Shown here one piece after another: positions 46,129-54,825 of a DNA stretch of 64,000 nucleotides (the stretch's first letter is position 1; every line of letters begins with the position of its first letter). The position numbers and the translations under genes were made by a program. This stretch comes from Spirosomataceae bacterium TFI 002. Its GTDB lineage: Bacteria > Bacteroidota > Bacteroidia > Cytophagales > Spirosomataceae. Location of the stretch: assembly GCA_900230115.1 (NCBI GenBank), contig LT907983.1:186001-250000 (forward strand), read 5' to 3'. Below the pieces are notes generated by a model. It saw only the letters and a program-made list of their open reading frames with translations. It was not told the DNA's origin and made no database searches.

Positions 46129-46907
46129 TAATTAAGATTCCAGTTTGTCAATTCTTCCAATGCCTTGTAATTTGTCATGTCGTACATACAAGGCACAATT
46201 GCTGTATAATTATTTTCCATTGCCCACACATCTGTATCAGTTGCCTCGGGCTCTCTATTAATAAACGCACCACCCATCCAAAAATATGGTCTGCCGTAAG
46301 GATCTTTTCTGTTATCAAATTCCTCTTTCCAGAAACCTTCGTTCTGTCTACAAATCTTGATTCCTTTGATTGCTTCATCTTGCTTCTTAGGAAAATTCAC
46401 ATTCAATGCATTGTGCTTAGGAAGGCCATTCTTTAGAACGGTTTCGCAAATCAACTTGATATGAGCTTTTAAATGAGAAAAATCTGCATCGTAATGAAAA
46501 TCATCCACAGAAAAACCAATGGCAGGAATACCTTCAATAGAAGCTTCTCTTGCCGCAGCCATTGTCCCAGAATAAACTACAGAGATACTGGCGTTCATAC
46601 CATGATTAATACCACTTACTACTAAGTCGATTTGTCTATCTTTTAAGAAATGATGCTTCGCCATTTTTACACAATCTGCGGGAGTTCCGCTGCATTCGTA
46701 AGATTCAATATCATCTCCAAAAATCGGACTTTTCTTAATGTGTAGCGTGCTATCTACCGTAATGGCATGTCCCATTCCTGAGTTTGGACTATCTGGTGCT
46801 ACTACTACGACTTCACCTATTTCCTTTACAACCGAAATTAAGGTTGCAATGCCTTTGGAGGTTATACCGTCGTCATTTGTTACAAGTATTAGTGGCTTCA
46901 TTTTCAT
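46128..46907 (-). CDS. surE: 5'/3'-nucleotidase SurE
   Basis: The 259-residue enzyme begins with the SurE signature LILVTNDDGITSKGI, followed by VVVAPDSPNSGMGHAIT, CSGTPADCVKMA, DLVVSGINHGMNASISVVYSGTMAAAREA, all conserved. SurE dephosphorylates nucleoside monophosphates with a divalent metal bound by D10/D11, S and N residues. Cytoplasmic. First gene of a two-gene operon with the GH3-like gene. The first two codons (ATG AAA ATG) leave a choice of start two residues apart. Confidence 0.95.
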   Translation of the reverse strand: MKMKPLILVTNDDGITSKGIATLISVVKEIGEVVVVAPDSPNSGMGHAITVDSTLHIKKSPIFGDDIESYECSGTPADCVKMAKHHFLKDRQIDLVVSGINHGMNASISVVYSGTMAAAREASIEGIPAIGFSVDDFHYDADFSHLKAHIKLICETVLKNGLPKHNALNVNFPKKQDEAIKGIKICRQNEGFWKEEFDNRKDPYGRPYFWMGGAFINREPEATDTDVWAMENNYTAIVPCMYDMTNYKALEELTNWNLN

Positions 46908-47063
46908 ATTTTTTACAAAGGTAAGCTTTAGGCTAAAGAATGATAAGTTAGGATCAAATATTTAAGGATTTTCTCATTTCAGCTAATGGCTGAATTCAAC
47001 AATAATGCATCTCAGCATTAAAGATAATTTTAGTATTTTTAGCTTATAAAAAAATCAATTCCT

Positions 47064-48032
47064 ATGCAAAACAAAACCATGGCACCTACCATGAATGCTC
47101 ATAAAGACATTCCTGGAAACCCCTCTACAGCCAAAAGTAGTAAAATTGCACTGAATGGTAGATCCAATGGAAAACCGCTCAAAGTTATGAGTGAAGCCGA
47201 TTGGAGTTTTTGGAAAGAAAACGGATACATCGTTATAAAAAAGGCTGTCCCTAGCGAACAAGCTTCGGCAACTGCCGCCTTCTTATGGGAATTTGAAGAA
47301 AAAGACCCACTTGACCAAGTTACATGGTATGCACCTCCACGTGCAGAAATGCAGATGAAAGAGCTTGCTGGCACAGGAATGGTAGAAGTTTACAATCATC
47401 AATCGCTTTGGAACAACAGACAAACCCAACGAGTGTATGACGCTTTTTGCGACGTGTGGGGCACAGAAAAACTCTGGGTAACTATTGACAGAGCAAATCT
47501 CAACTTTCCTAATAGACCGGGCTTTGATCAAAAGGGATTCATCCATTGGGATTATGACCCAGAAACAAAGCCACAAAACGTACAAGGAGTACTAGCTCTA
47601 GCAGATCAAACGGACGAAAACATGGGTGGTTTTCAGTGTGTGCCTTGGTTGTATCAAAATTTTGACGAATGGGTAAAAACACAGCCAGCAGATAAAAACA
47701 ATTTTCAACCAGATATGACTGAATTGGAAAATAAGCTGGTAAAAGTAAAGCTTGAGGCTGGAGACCTGCTCATTTTCAACAGTCAATTGGCTCACGGAAT
47801 CCGTCCTAATAAGTCCGAAGACAAAGTGAGAATCGCTCAATACATCTCCATGATGCCCGCAGAAGAGGAAAATGAAAACCTAAAAGAATGGAGAATCAAC
47901 TCTTGGAAAAATCGCATCGCTCCAGAAGGCTACGCTTTCCCTGGCGATCCTCGAAATTGGGAAAAAGAGAAATTTGAAACAGCTCAGTTAAGTGATTTAG
48001 GAGAAAAATTACTAGGTTTAACCGCTTGGTGA
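47064..48032 (+). CDS. Phytanoyl-CoA dioxygenase (PhyH) family protein
   Basis: The 322-residue protein has the cupin core of Fe(II)/2-oxoglutarate oxygenases: the HxD pair in FIHWDYDPE, the 2-oxoglutarate-binding region GVLALADQTDENMGGFQCVPW, and the distal His plus Arg in SQLAHGIRPN. Residues 1-40 are poorly conserved. Bacteroidota members are often found near ThuA or sugar-dehydrogenase genes, as here, but their substrates are not known. It is followed by the ThuA gene at 48074 in the same direction. Confidence 0.88.
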   Translation: MQNKTMAPTMNAHKDIPGNPSTAKSSKIALNGRSNGKPLKVMSEADWSFWKENGYIVIKKAVPSEQASATAAFLWEFEEKDPLDQVTWYAPPRAEMQMKELAGTGMVEVYNHQSLWNNRQTQRVYDAFCDVWGTEKLWVTIDRANLNFPNRPGFDQKGFIHWDYDPETKPQNVQGVLALADQTDENMGGFQCVPWLYQNFDEWVKTQPADKNNFQPDMTELENKLVKVKLEAGDLLIFNSQLAHGIRPNKSEDKVRIAQYISMMPAEEENENLKEWRINSWKNRIAPEGYAFPGDPRNWEKEKFETAQLSDLGEKLLGLTAW

Positions 48033-48073
48033 AATACAGCAACATTTATCAACCCATTTAACCCCTCCAAAAA

Positions 48074-49021
48074 TTGAAAAAGTTAAGTATTCTTTTGACT
48101 CTTGTCATGATGACAAGTTTCTCTTTTGCACAAAAAAAAGTTATTAAAACCCTCATTGTTGACGGACAGAATAACCATGAACAATGGCCCAAAGTTACCT
48201 TTATGATGAAGGATTACTTAGAGGAATCCGGGCGATTTACAGTGGATGTAATGCGTAGTGCCTATACTTGGAAAGGAGAAGAATTCATAGCTGCCTACCC
48301 TATAGATGGCATGCCAAAAACAGAGGCAACAGAGAAGTCCCAAAGTGATCCAAACTTTAAGCCCGATTTTGCAAAATACGATTTGGTAGTAATCAATTTT
48401 GGATGGAATGCTGCTCCTTGGCCTGCAGAAACTCAAAAATCATTAGAAAAATACATCTCCAAAGGTGGCGGATTAGTAGTTATTCATGCCGCTGACAACT
48501 CTTTTCCTGAGTGGAAAGAATACAATCAAATGATAGGCTTAGGAGGTTGGGGAGACCGTACAGAGAAGGATGGCCCATACGTTTATTATGACAATGATGG
48601 TAAGCTTCAAAGAGACATGACTCCAGGAAATGGTGGTTCTCATGGTCCTCAGCACGAATACACTATTAAAATTCGTAACTCAGAGCATCCAATTACAAAA
48701 GGAATGCCAATGGAATGGTTACATACAAAAGACGAGTTATATTGTAAGCTTCGTGGTCCAGCAGAAAACATGGAAATACTGGCTACCGCTTATGACGATA
48801 AAATCACCAAACGCCACGAACCAATGTTAATGGTCTTGAATTATGGAAAGGGCAAAATCTTCCATACGCCTATGGGCCATATTGATTACTCGGTAGAGTG
48901 CGTAGGTTTCATCACATCCCTCTTGAGAGGCTCAGAGTGGGCAGCAACCGGCAAAGTTACGCTTCCTATCCCAGCTGATTTCCCAACAAAAGATAAGAGT
49001 AGCAGTAGGAGTTATGATTGA
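48074..49021 (+). CDS. Secreted ThuA-domain protein
   Basis: The 315-residue protein has a signal peptide (MKKLSILLTLVMMTSFSFAQ) and a ThuA, class I glutamine-amidotransferase-like domain: TLIVDGQNNHEQWP, YDLVVINFGWNAAPWP, GGGLVVIHAADNSFPEW and the C-terminal MGHIDYSVECVGF. The start is TTG at 48074; no suitable ATG is present before the signal peptide. ThuA proteins are linked to disaccharide use. The role is not proven. An 11-bp perfect hairpin follows the stop. Confidence 0.87.
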   Translation: MKKLSILLTLVMMTSFSFAQKKVIKTLIVDGQNNHEQWPKVTFMMKDYLEESGRFTVDVMRSAYTWKGEEFIAAYPIDGMPKTEATEKSQSDPNFKPDFAKYDLVVINFGWNAAPWPAETQKSLEKYISKGGGLVVIHAADNSFPEWKEYNQMIGLGGWGDRTEKDGPYVYYDNDGKLQRDMTPGNGGSHGPQHEYTIKIRNSEHPITKGMPMEWLHTKDELYCKLRGPAENMEILATAYDDKITKRHEPMLMVLNYGKGKIFHTPMGHIDYSVECVGFITSLLRGSEWAATGKVTLPIPADFPTKDKSSSRSYD

Positions 49022-49024
49022 TGA

Positions 49025-49050
49025 TTCAAAGCATTTAACAATGCTTTGAA
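49025..49050 (+). terminator. Perfect 11-bp hairpin after the ThuA gene
   Basis: TTCAAAGCATT at 49025-49035 pairs with AATGCTTTGAA at 49040-49050, with a 4-base loop. No strong T-run follows, so it is a terminator-like structure rather than a classical one. Confidence 0.5.
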
Positions 49051-49120
49051 CAAGTAATTATATAGAAACGCCCAATAAAACTATCGGAATCAGGATGTAC
49101 AAGATTAATTGATATTCAGG

Positions 49121-49418
49121 GTGGATGGTTTTGATGAAATATCTCATAAGATAAAGGCTTGTGCAATGAAAGTGTATAACGCTTTAGACAACGGATTGCA
49201 GCCGGACAATCGCTACGGAAGTGATTTATCAACGTTGTTTAACTATTGAGTTGACAAGGGCCGGACTAAATCATGCAAGAGAGTTGGAGCAAGTTATTTA
49301 TTATTACGGAATCAACGTTGGAACACTTAGAGCTTATTTTGTAGTTGAGAACATTAATTTAATCAAGCCAGAGAGAAAAAAGATCAAAACTATCTTAAAA
49401 ACCCAGATCATTTGGTAA
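49121..49418 (+). pseudogene. Broken GxxExxY family gene
   Basis: Two frames together read a GxxExxY protein: DGFDEISHKIKACAMKVYNA and LDNGLQ in one frame, then EVIYQRCLTIELTRAGLNHA, RELEQVIYYYGINVGT and LRAYFVVE in another. Between CAG (to 49201) and GAA (from 49218) there are 16 extra bases, CCGGACAATCGCTACG. Removing them restores G-L-Q-E-V-I-Y, the exact family motif. The 3' part after FVVE no longer matches and the E-x-K region is lost. No 112-bp repeats surround it. Confidence 0.8.
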
Positions 49419-49445
49419 TTAAAACGATGTTTCTCCTGTATATTA

Positions 49446-50045
49446 ATGGAAATAGAAATGATTACTAGCTTAAAACAGGAAAAAATCAAGGATTTAGTAA
49501 TCCTAGCATTGCGATGGTACTTGATATTCTATATGACTAGTTATGGATGGGGCAAGTTGACTATGAGTCAGTTTACAATTTACGACCCCTCAATTTTAGA
49601 TCAGCCCATTAAAAACATTGATAGTTTCTATGTTGCGTGGCATCTTTTTAGCAAAAGCACATTCTTTAATATTTCATCAGGTTTACTAGAATTAGTTGGT
49701 GCTGTTTTATTAGTATTCAATAGAACATGCTTAATTGGTGCTTTACTCGTTCTCTCTATTCTAGCCCAAATATTTATCATTGATCTTGCTTTTACTACAG
49801 GAATCCACGGATACTCATTACCAATAAGAATTGGAGGGATGATATTTTCTGATTTACTAATCATTTACTACTATCGAGAAAAGGTAATTGAAGCTTGGGT
49901 CACCCTTACAAGAAGAGTAACAACCAAGTTCGAATACAAGTGGTGGGTTTTTATAATTTTACCCGTAGTAGGTTTTCTAATGGATTTTGTTTTTGCAATT
50001 CTAACTTTACCCATTAAGGCCTTGTTGAAATTATTTGGTTTATAA
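49446..50045 (+). CDS. DoxX-like multi-pass membrane protein
   Basis: The 199-residue protein has about five membrane helices. The first (LRWYLIFYMTSYGWGKLT) and the pattern YVAWHLFSKSTFFNISSGLLELVGAVLLVF are similar to DoxX/SURF4-like proteins, in which an early helix with GxxK and a later SGxxELxG motif occur. No cofactor-binding motif is visible. The reaction is unknown. Single gene next to a GxxExxY pseudogene and a DUF1826-like gene. Confidence 0.7.
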   Translation: MEIEMITSLKQEKIKDLVILALRWYLIFYMTSYGWGKLTMSQFTIYDPSILDQPIKNIDSFYVAWHLFSKSTFFNISSGLLELVGAVLLVFNRTCLIGALLVLSILAQIFIIDLAFTTGIHGYSLPIRIGGMIFSDLLIIYYYREKVIEAWVTLTRRVTTKFEYKWWVFIILPVVGFLMDFVFAILTLPIKALLKLFGL

Positions 50046-50070
50046 AACTTCAATGGAAAATTAAACCATA

Positions 50071-50769
50071 ATGACAAACTTACTTCAATCCAAAAATCAA
50101 ATTCAAACAGTCAACACATTCCAAGACCTCATTTCAACGCCCTTTCAAGGAGATATCAATGCGATTTGTTGGAATCGAGAGTTAGAAGGAGATTTTGCTG
50201 AGATTGTATCTAAAATAGAACTCAAGCATAATATCACAGAAATTGACACCAACGACCTTTTTCAGCTTACATTGAGCGATGCAGGACAGCTTGCTCGTGA
50301 AGTTCTTTTGAAAGACATGCAGGCATTGAAAGCACATGGTGCTTCTCCCAGTTTGAATGTGATTGAGTATTATGAGAGAGATGATGCCTTTCCGCTTTTT
50401 CCTACGGATGTGTACTCGTATCATGTGGATCGTTCTCCAATTCCTACGAATACGTTTTTATGTACTTACCATGGTGAGTCGAGTGACATTTTGCCTAATT
50501 CACAAGGCATACAAAAAATACTTGTACCCGAAATTCGTACTGAACTCAAAAAGCTACATGATGGATTAGATGAAGATTTTGACTCCTTTTTAAGCGAGTA
50601 TTTCTTTGACTTACACTATCAAGCATTGCCACATGCACAACCAATAAGTTTGGGCGTTGGAAACCTTTGGAGGTTGGCGGTTGACCATCCCGAAAGCGAA
50701 GTGCTTCCCTGCCTTCATCGTGCACCAGTAGAAAAAACAGGACAAGCAAGATTGCTGCTTATTTGTTGA
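50071..50769 (+). CDS. Unknown cytoplasmic protein, possibly DUF1826-like
   Basis: The 232-residue product has a central YSYHVDRSPIPTNTFLCTYHGESSD and a C-terminal VLPCLHRAPVEKTGQARLLLIC. The pattern H-x-D...C-T-Y-x-G resembles DUF1826 proteins, which are often linked to zinc or metal homeostasis; I am not certain. There is no signal peptide. The adjoining 50770-51169 stretch contains only a decayed regulator fragment (50880-50999). Confidence 0.55.
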   Translation: MTNLLQSKNQIQTVNTFQDLISTPFQGDINAICWNRELEGDFAEIVSKIELKHNITEIDTNDLFQLTLSDAGQLAREVLLKDMQALKAHGASPSLNVIEYYERDDAFPLFPTDVYSYHVDRSPIPTNTFLCTYHGESSDILPNSQGIQKILVPEIRTELKKLHDGLDEDFDSFLSEYFFDLHYQALPHAQPISLGVGNLWRLAVDHPESEVLPCLHRAPVEKTGQARLLLIC

Positions 50770-50879
50770 AAAGTAAAATTTACAATCTCTATAAGCGATT
50801 GAAAAGCATCAACAATCATGTTGCACTTTCACACTAAACAATAGATATTTACAACATAAACTGAATCAAAAGGCTCTAC

Positions 50880-50999
50880 TTGAACGCAATTCCCAACATA
50901 TCATTTCAAGGCAAAGAGCACACGCGTGATTTTGAGTTGCTCCATTTGAGCAAATTACAAGCAAGAATCCCCAATATTGAGAACCACGACCCTACTTGA
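50880..50999 (+). pseudogene. Decayed N-terminal fragment, AraC-type regulator-like
   Basis: A TTG-started frame reads NAIPNISFQGKEHTRDFELLHL...NHDPT, then a TGA at 50997 and PHRF. This resembles the N-terminal cupin part of many Bacteroidota AraC regulators (I-P-x-I-x-F...E-L...H-P-H-R). The stop and the lack of any downstream continuation make it a remnant. The match rests on about 40 residues. The rest of 50770-51169 shows nothing. Confidence 0.4.
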
Positions 51000-51169
51000 C
51001 CACACCGTTTTAGAAAATAATCAAACTGCCGAGCTTTAGAAACCAATGAACAACGTGAGAGGTATTTCTTAAAATGCTCCCATGATTGTAAAAATAGGTC
51101 TTATTTTAAGCATCACATTCACCTTTTAAGGATTCAATATTGTGGTCAAATTTGTAATTAAAATAATTT

Positions 51170-51406
51170 ATGAGTCTAGTATCATCTTGCCCCACATGCG
51201 GTAGTAAGTCAAAAGTTAAAGACACAAAAGGAGAGCTTTCGTATGAAGCTATTCAAGACGAGGAGGCCTTAAAAAAAGTAGGGCAGCTTAAAAAAGCTTC
51301 AGAACTTGTCTTACGGAACCATATTCTTGAGCCTTGTACATGTAGCAATTTTAGAAAAAACATGGCTTATTTATGCAATAATTGTAGTTATTGGGTTTGT
51401 TATTAG
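51170..51406 (+). CDS. Small cysteine-rich (zinc-ribbon-like) protein
   Basis: The 78-residue product contains CPTC (residues 8-11), CTC (about 57-59), CNNC (about 69-72) and a final C near the end. The first and last pairs could bind a zinc ion as a ribbon. Between them is a helical, charged segment (SYEAIQDEEALKKVGQLKKASELVL). I do not recognise a family. The ATG has an A/T-rich leader, and codon use looks normal. The gene precedes the redox pair at 51466-53057. Confidence 0.6.
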   Translation: MSLVSSCPTCGSKSKVKDTKGELSYEAIQDEEALKKVGQLKKASELVLRNHILEPCTCSNFRKNMAYLCNNCSYWVCY

Positions 51407-51465
51407 AATACCCATGATCAAACAGAGAATAATCAATTTTAGTAAAAACAAAAGAGCTTAATACA

Positions 51466-52326
51466 ATGAAAATAGCAGTCACTTCGGCAAATGGGAAATT
51501 GGGTACTTCAATAGTGAATCACCTAATTAAGCTCGTAGGAAAAGAAAATGTCATAGGAATAGCACGTACGCCAGAAAAAGCAAAACACTTAGGTATTGAA
51601 ATAAGAAAAGGAGATTATAATAATCGTGAAGATTTAGAAACCGCACTACAAGGAATAGACACCGTAATGCTTCTTTCTGGAATGGATGAACCACAAAAGC
51701 GAATTCAACAGCATAGAAATGTTATTGACGCCGCGGTAAGCAATGGTGTAAAAAAAGTAGTTTACACCAGCATCGTTGGGGACGAAGAAAATACAGCTTT
51801 TAGTCCAGTAGTGCAATCAAATAGGCAGACAGAAAAAGACATTCAAAACTCTGGTCTTCAATTCGTAATTGGAAGAAACGGGATTTACATTGAACCTGAT
51901 TTAGAATACATTGATACCTATGTAAAAGAGGGAGAAATTAGAAATTGTGCTGGAGAAGGAAAATGCACCTATACAAGCCGAGACGAATTAGGATATGCCT
52001 ATGCTAAAATGCTAACAGAAAGCACTCATAATGGTTTCACATATAACCTTGTAGGCGAAGGTATCACACAGAGCCAATTGACGACATTCATTAATCAAGT
52101 TTTTGGTACGCAGTTAACCTTTAATGCTGTCTCAGTTGAAGATTATTTAGCTGAAAGAAAGGCTGAGTTAGGCGAATTTATAGGGACCGTTATTGCAGGA
52201 ATTTATGAAGGTATTAAGAATGGTGCAAACGATGTCCCTTCAGACTTTGAAAAAGCAGCAGGAAGACCACATTTATCTCCACTGGCAATGATGGAAAGTT
52301 TTAAGAAAAGTAATCCACAGTTATAA
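51466..52326 (+). CDS. NmrA-like NAD(P)H-binding oxidoreductase (QOR2/YtfG-type)
   Basis: The 286-residue protein starts with a Rossmann-like MKIAVTSANGKLGTSIVNHL, where the canonical GxxGxxG is present as A-N-G-K-L-G. It continues with GIDTVMLLSGMDEPQKRIQQHRNVIDAAVSNGVKKVVYTSI, typical of YtfG/QorB-type atypical SDRs. The family reduces quinones with NADPH. The flavin-reductase-like gene starts 12 bp after its stop, suggesting a joint redox function. Cytoplasmic. Confidence 0.82.
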   Translation: MKIAVTSANGKLGTSIVNHLIKLVGKENVIGIARTPEKAKHLGIEIRKGDYNNREDLETALQGIDTVMLLSGMDEPQKRIQQHRNVIDAAVSNGVKKVVYTSIVGDEENTAFSPVVQSNRQTEKDIQNSGLQFVIGRNGIYIEPDLEYIDTYVKEGEIRNCAGEGKCTYTSRDELGYAYAKMLTESTHNGFTYNLVGEGITQSQLTTFINQVFGTQLTFNAVSVEDYLAERKAELGEFIGTVIAGIYEGIKNGANDVPSDFEKAAGRPHLSPLAMMESFKKSNPQL

Positions 52327-52337
52327 TTATACATAAA

Positions 52338-53057
52338 GTGAGCATCATTGAGAAAATCTTGAAAAAGGTAGTTTTAGACGAGGCAACCATCTCAGAAAAA
52401 ATAGAACTATCGAATAATGCCTTTAGAATACGCTTGCAAGGTGAAAGCATTAAGAAAAGCAATTTTACACCAGGCTATTTCCTTAGAATGGGAATTGGGA
52501 TAGGTAAGGAAGAAGTGTCGATGAAAGACAAAATACGCAGTTACAGCATATGGGATGTAAATAAGTCCGAAGGGTATATGGATCTCGCAATTGCCACTCA
52601 CAGCAATGGAATTGGCTCGCAATGGACAATTGATTGCGAAGTGGGTGAAAGTGTTTATTTCAAAGTCAAGAAAGGAAACTTTCTTGCCGATGCTTCTGCG
52701 GATAGTTATATCATGATTGGTGATCTTTCTGCCCTGTCACACCTATACATGATCAATCGAAATATTGGTATTGGTAAACAAGTAGAGAGCATCATTTACA
52801 GTCAAGAAAAGAGTGACTTATTCCGCGATATTGACGGACGTACTCCCTTTGACTTTTATGAATTCTCACCCAATCCTAGTAACGAAATCATTGCAAAATT
52901 AAAAGAAATAGTACCAAGCTTAAGTGGAAAAAGAATGGTCTACATCGCAGGTGACAGCAGAGTATGTGTGGCATTAAACCAATATTTTAGAAAAGAACTG
53001 AATTGGGCGATAAAAACGAAACCATTTTGGAACCCTATAAAAAAGGGTTTGGAATAA
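52338..53057 (+). CDS. SIP-like FAD-binding oxidoreductase
   Basis: The 239-residue product shows the two-domain layout of siderophore-interacting flavin reductases: a FAD-binding barrel (LRMGIGIGKE...IRSYSIWDV, FAD motif R-x-Y-S) and a NAD-binding-like half (SYIMIGDLSALSHLYMI...RMVYIAGDSRVCVALNQYFRKEL). The GTG start at 52338 follows directly after the upstream gene. It likely reduces a ferric chelate or a related acceptor; no siderophore genes are seen nearby. Confidence 0.8.
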   Translation: MSIIEKILKKVVLDEATISEKIELSNNAFRIRLQGESIKKSNFTPGYFLRMGIGIGKEEVSMKDKIRSYSIWDVNKSEGYMDLAIATHSNGIGSQWTIDCEVGESVYFKVKKGNFLADASADSYIMIGDLSALSHLYMINRNIGIGKQVESIIYSQEKSDLFRDIDGRTPFDFYEFSPNPSNEIIAKLKEIVPSLSGKRMVYIAGDSRVCVALNQYFRKELNWAIKTKPFWNPIKKGLE

Positions 53058-53218
53058 GTCTTTTAAGGACACCAATAAACTTTAATAAGCTGTTTAAAAG
53101 CTACTTAAAACTTGAGTAGCGTCTATTAAGTATTTTTTATAATTCATTTTATAGATCAAAAAGGATTAACTTTATACCAGCCATTGAATTTCATGGTCAA
53201 CTTTAATTAGTGATCTAA

Positions 53219-53386
53219 ATGAAAAAATCAACTAAATATTTATTACTCGCAGCACTTTTCTTGGTTGGGTTTCTTATGATTCAATACACGAATATCTATG
53301 GCGATTCAACTTGGGCAAAAGCCTTTTTCTTAATTGGTGCGGCATCTTTTCTACTTGGTGGTATATCACTAAAAAGAAAGGAATGA
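53219..53386 (+). CDS. Small two-helix membrane protein (55 residues)
   Basis: An ATG at 53219 opens 55 codons with two hydrophobic segments, KYLLLAALFLVGFLMIQY and KAFFLIGAASFLLGG, separated by a polar loop, and a basic tail KRKE. Both ends fit a real small protein with positive-inside topology. No family is recognised. It stands alone in the 53058-53522 gap, whose other parts show nothing. Confidence 0.6.
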   Translation: MKKSTKYLLLAALFLVGFLMIQYTNIYGDSTWAKAFFLIGAASFLLGGISLKRKE

Positions 53387-53522
53387 GGTTTACACAATAC
53401 ACATATTACTAGCGATTTAGCTAACTTATCTTTTGTGTCAGTAAAATTTTCTTTAGATTAGTTAATGCTAAACATGATCTAGAAACTATACCTATTCGCT
53501 AGGTATCAATAATTTATTGACA

Positions 53523-54005
53523 ATGAACAAAATCAAACTTAAAAGCTCCATATCCATAGGTTTCCTATTATTTATCTGTTTTGGATGCCAAGAAGCTAAA
53601 GAAAACACTAAAACTTCCAGTGAAGAGCTTAAAGCTCAAATTAGGACGCAAGTAGACAGTTTATACCTAGAATATGAGAAATTCGGATACGAGTGGATTG
53701 ATTTTTATGCCGATGAATTTACTGCCATATATCCAGAAACTCCGGTCAAATTGACCAATAAAGACTCTCTTAAATCACAATGGGAAGGTATATATAAAAA
53801 ATACGATGTCCAACTTGTAGACAGAGGCGAACCTACGATTATAGAATCAGAAGACATGGCTATCTCGTACAATAGCTTCAATGAAATTTTCATCAATAAA
53901 GAAACAAGAGACACTATCAAAAATGTAGGAACGTATATCATTGCTTGGAAAAGACAAGCTGACGACTCTTGGAAAATAGAATTTGAAACATTGCAAAATA
54001 ACTAG
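53523..54005 (+). CDS. SnoaL-like (NTF2-fold) lipoprotein
   Basis: From the ATG at 53523 the product has 160 residues. A lipoprotein signal ends ICFGC (C22). The mature part (LKAQIRTQVDSLYLEYEKFGYEWIDFYADEFTAIYP...GTYIIAWKRQADDSWKIEFETLQ) fits the DUF4440/SnoaL-like cone fold, often a binding or catalytic pocket. The ligand is unknown. A 9-bp hairpin follows the stop. Confidence 0.75.
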   Translation: MNKIKLKSSISIGFLLFICFGCQEAKENTKTSSEELKAQIRTQVDSLYLEYEKFGYEWIDFYADEFTAIYPETPVKLTNKDSLKSQWEGIYKKYDVQLVDRGEPTIIESEDMAISYNSFNEIFINKETRDTIKNVGTYIIAWKRQADDSWKIEFETLQNN

Positions 54006-54010
54006 CTGCA

Positions 54011-54057
54011 TTGTTCCTAATTGAAACGTATATGCAAAACTGCATACATAGGAACAA
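54011..54057 (+). terminator. Terminator-like hairpin after the SnoaL-like gene
   Basis: TTGTTCCTA at 54011-54019 and TAGGAACAA at 54049-54057 are perfect complements, with an inner TATGCA/TGCATA stem. A T-run (GTTTTTTC) follows about 10 bases later. Confidence 0.55.
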
Positions 54058-54133
54058 ATAGTTCCAGTTTTTTCAACAATATATATATGAAGGATTGTGG
54101 TTGGGGCAACTCTAAACGGGTCTAACTTGCCAC

Positions 54134-54661
54134 ATGATAAAACAAATCTTTTTAGTAACTGCAATTCTTATTTCTGGCTCTTTAGCTACTCAAGCTCAAA
54201 TAGACTTTAAGAAGGCAAACAAGTCGAATACATGGCTTAAGCTAGGCTTAAATACCGCCTTGCCAATCAGCAGTTTAGGTAAAACACAAAACTTTGGAAT
54301 TGGCGTGGATGCTAGTATTCAATTTTTAGAAACGAAAGCGTCTGGAGTTGGCGTGAAGGTGGGTTATATCAACTATTTTGGCAAAGGAAATAATGACAAT
54401 GTGGGAGTGCTTCCTGTGGCTGTAATGCTACGTTATTACCCAGAATCCGTAGGTTGGTTTGCTGGCTTAGAATTAGGCTATGCTTTCGTCAATGGATTGG
54501 ACAGAACAGATGGAGGATATTTTGTAAGACCACAGGTAGGTTTACACTACGATTACTGGAATTTCTTTGGTTACTATGACACTATTCTTGTTCAAGAAGT
54601 GGGTGGCTCAAATTTAAATGCACTGGGCTTGGGTGTTACTTACAACTTACATTTTAAGTAA
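54134..54661 (+). CDS. Outer-membrane beta-barrel-like protein
   Basis: The 175-residue product has a signal peptide (cut near TQAQ) and beta-strand-rich sequence with alternating residues and Gly/aromatic girdle positions (WLKLGLNTALPISSLG, GVGVKVGYINYFG, VGWFAGLELGYAFVNG, GVTYNLHFK). The final strand ends in F-K after a hydrophobic run, as in many small outer-membrane porin-like barrels. It converges on the gene at 54826 with a shared hairpin between them. Confidence 0.72.
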   Translation: MIKQIFLVTAILISGSLATQAQIDFKKANKSNTWLKLGLNTALPISSLGKTQNFGIGVDASIQFLETKASGVGVKVGYINYFGKGNNDNVGVLPVAVMLRYYPESVGWFAGLELGYAFVNGLDRTDGGYFVRPQVGLHYDYWNFFGYYDTILVQEVGGSNLNALGLGVTYNLHFK

Positions 54662-54725
54662 AAAGTCAGGATTAATATCTCAAAATAGATACTAGTAGAA
54701 TTTTACACATTTCAAAAATAACAAA

Positions 54726-54770
54726 CCGCCCAGCCAAATACATAAGTAATAATGTATCAACTGGACGGCT
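54726..54770. terminator. Bidirectional terminator-like hairpin
   Basis: CCGCCCAG (54726-54733) pairs with CTGGACGG (54761-54768) with one wobble, and ATACAT with ATGTAT inside. It separates the convergent genes at 54661 and 54826. On the minus strand the stem is followed by TTTGTTATTTTTG. Confidence 0.65.
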
Positions 54771-54825
54771 TAAAATGGATCAATACTAAATGAAGAGATT
54801 ATTTTAATTTCAGATCAACGTAACC

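Noticed and set aside
46916-46923. TACCTTTG on the minus strand as a surE promoter
   Set aside because: The -7-like box is present but no TTG lies 17-23 bp upstream; the nearest is 31 bp away.
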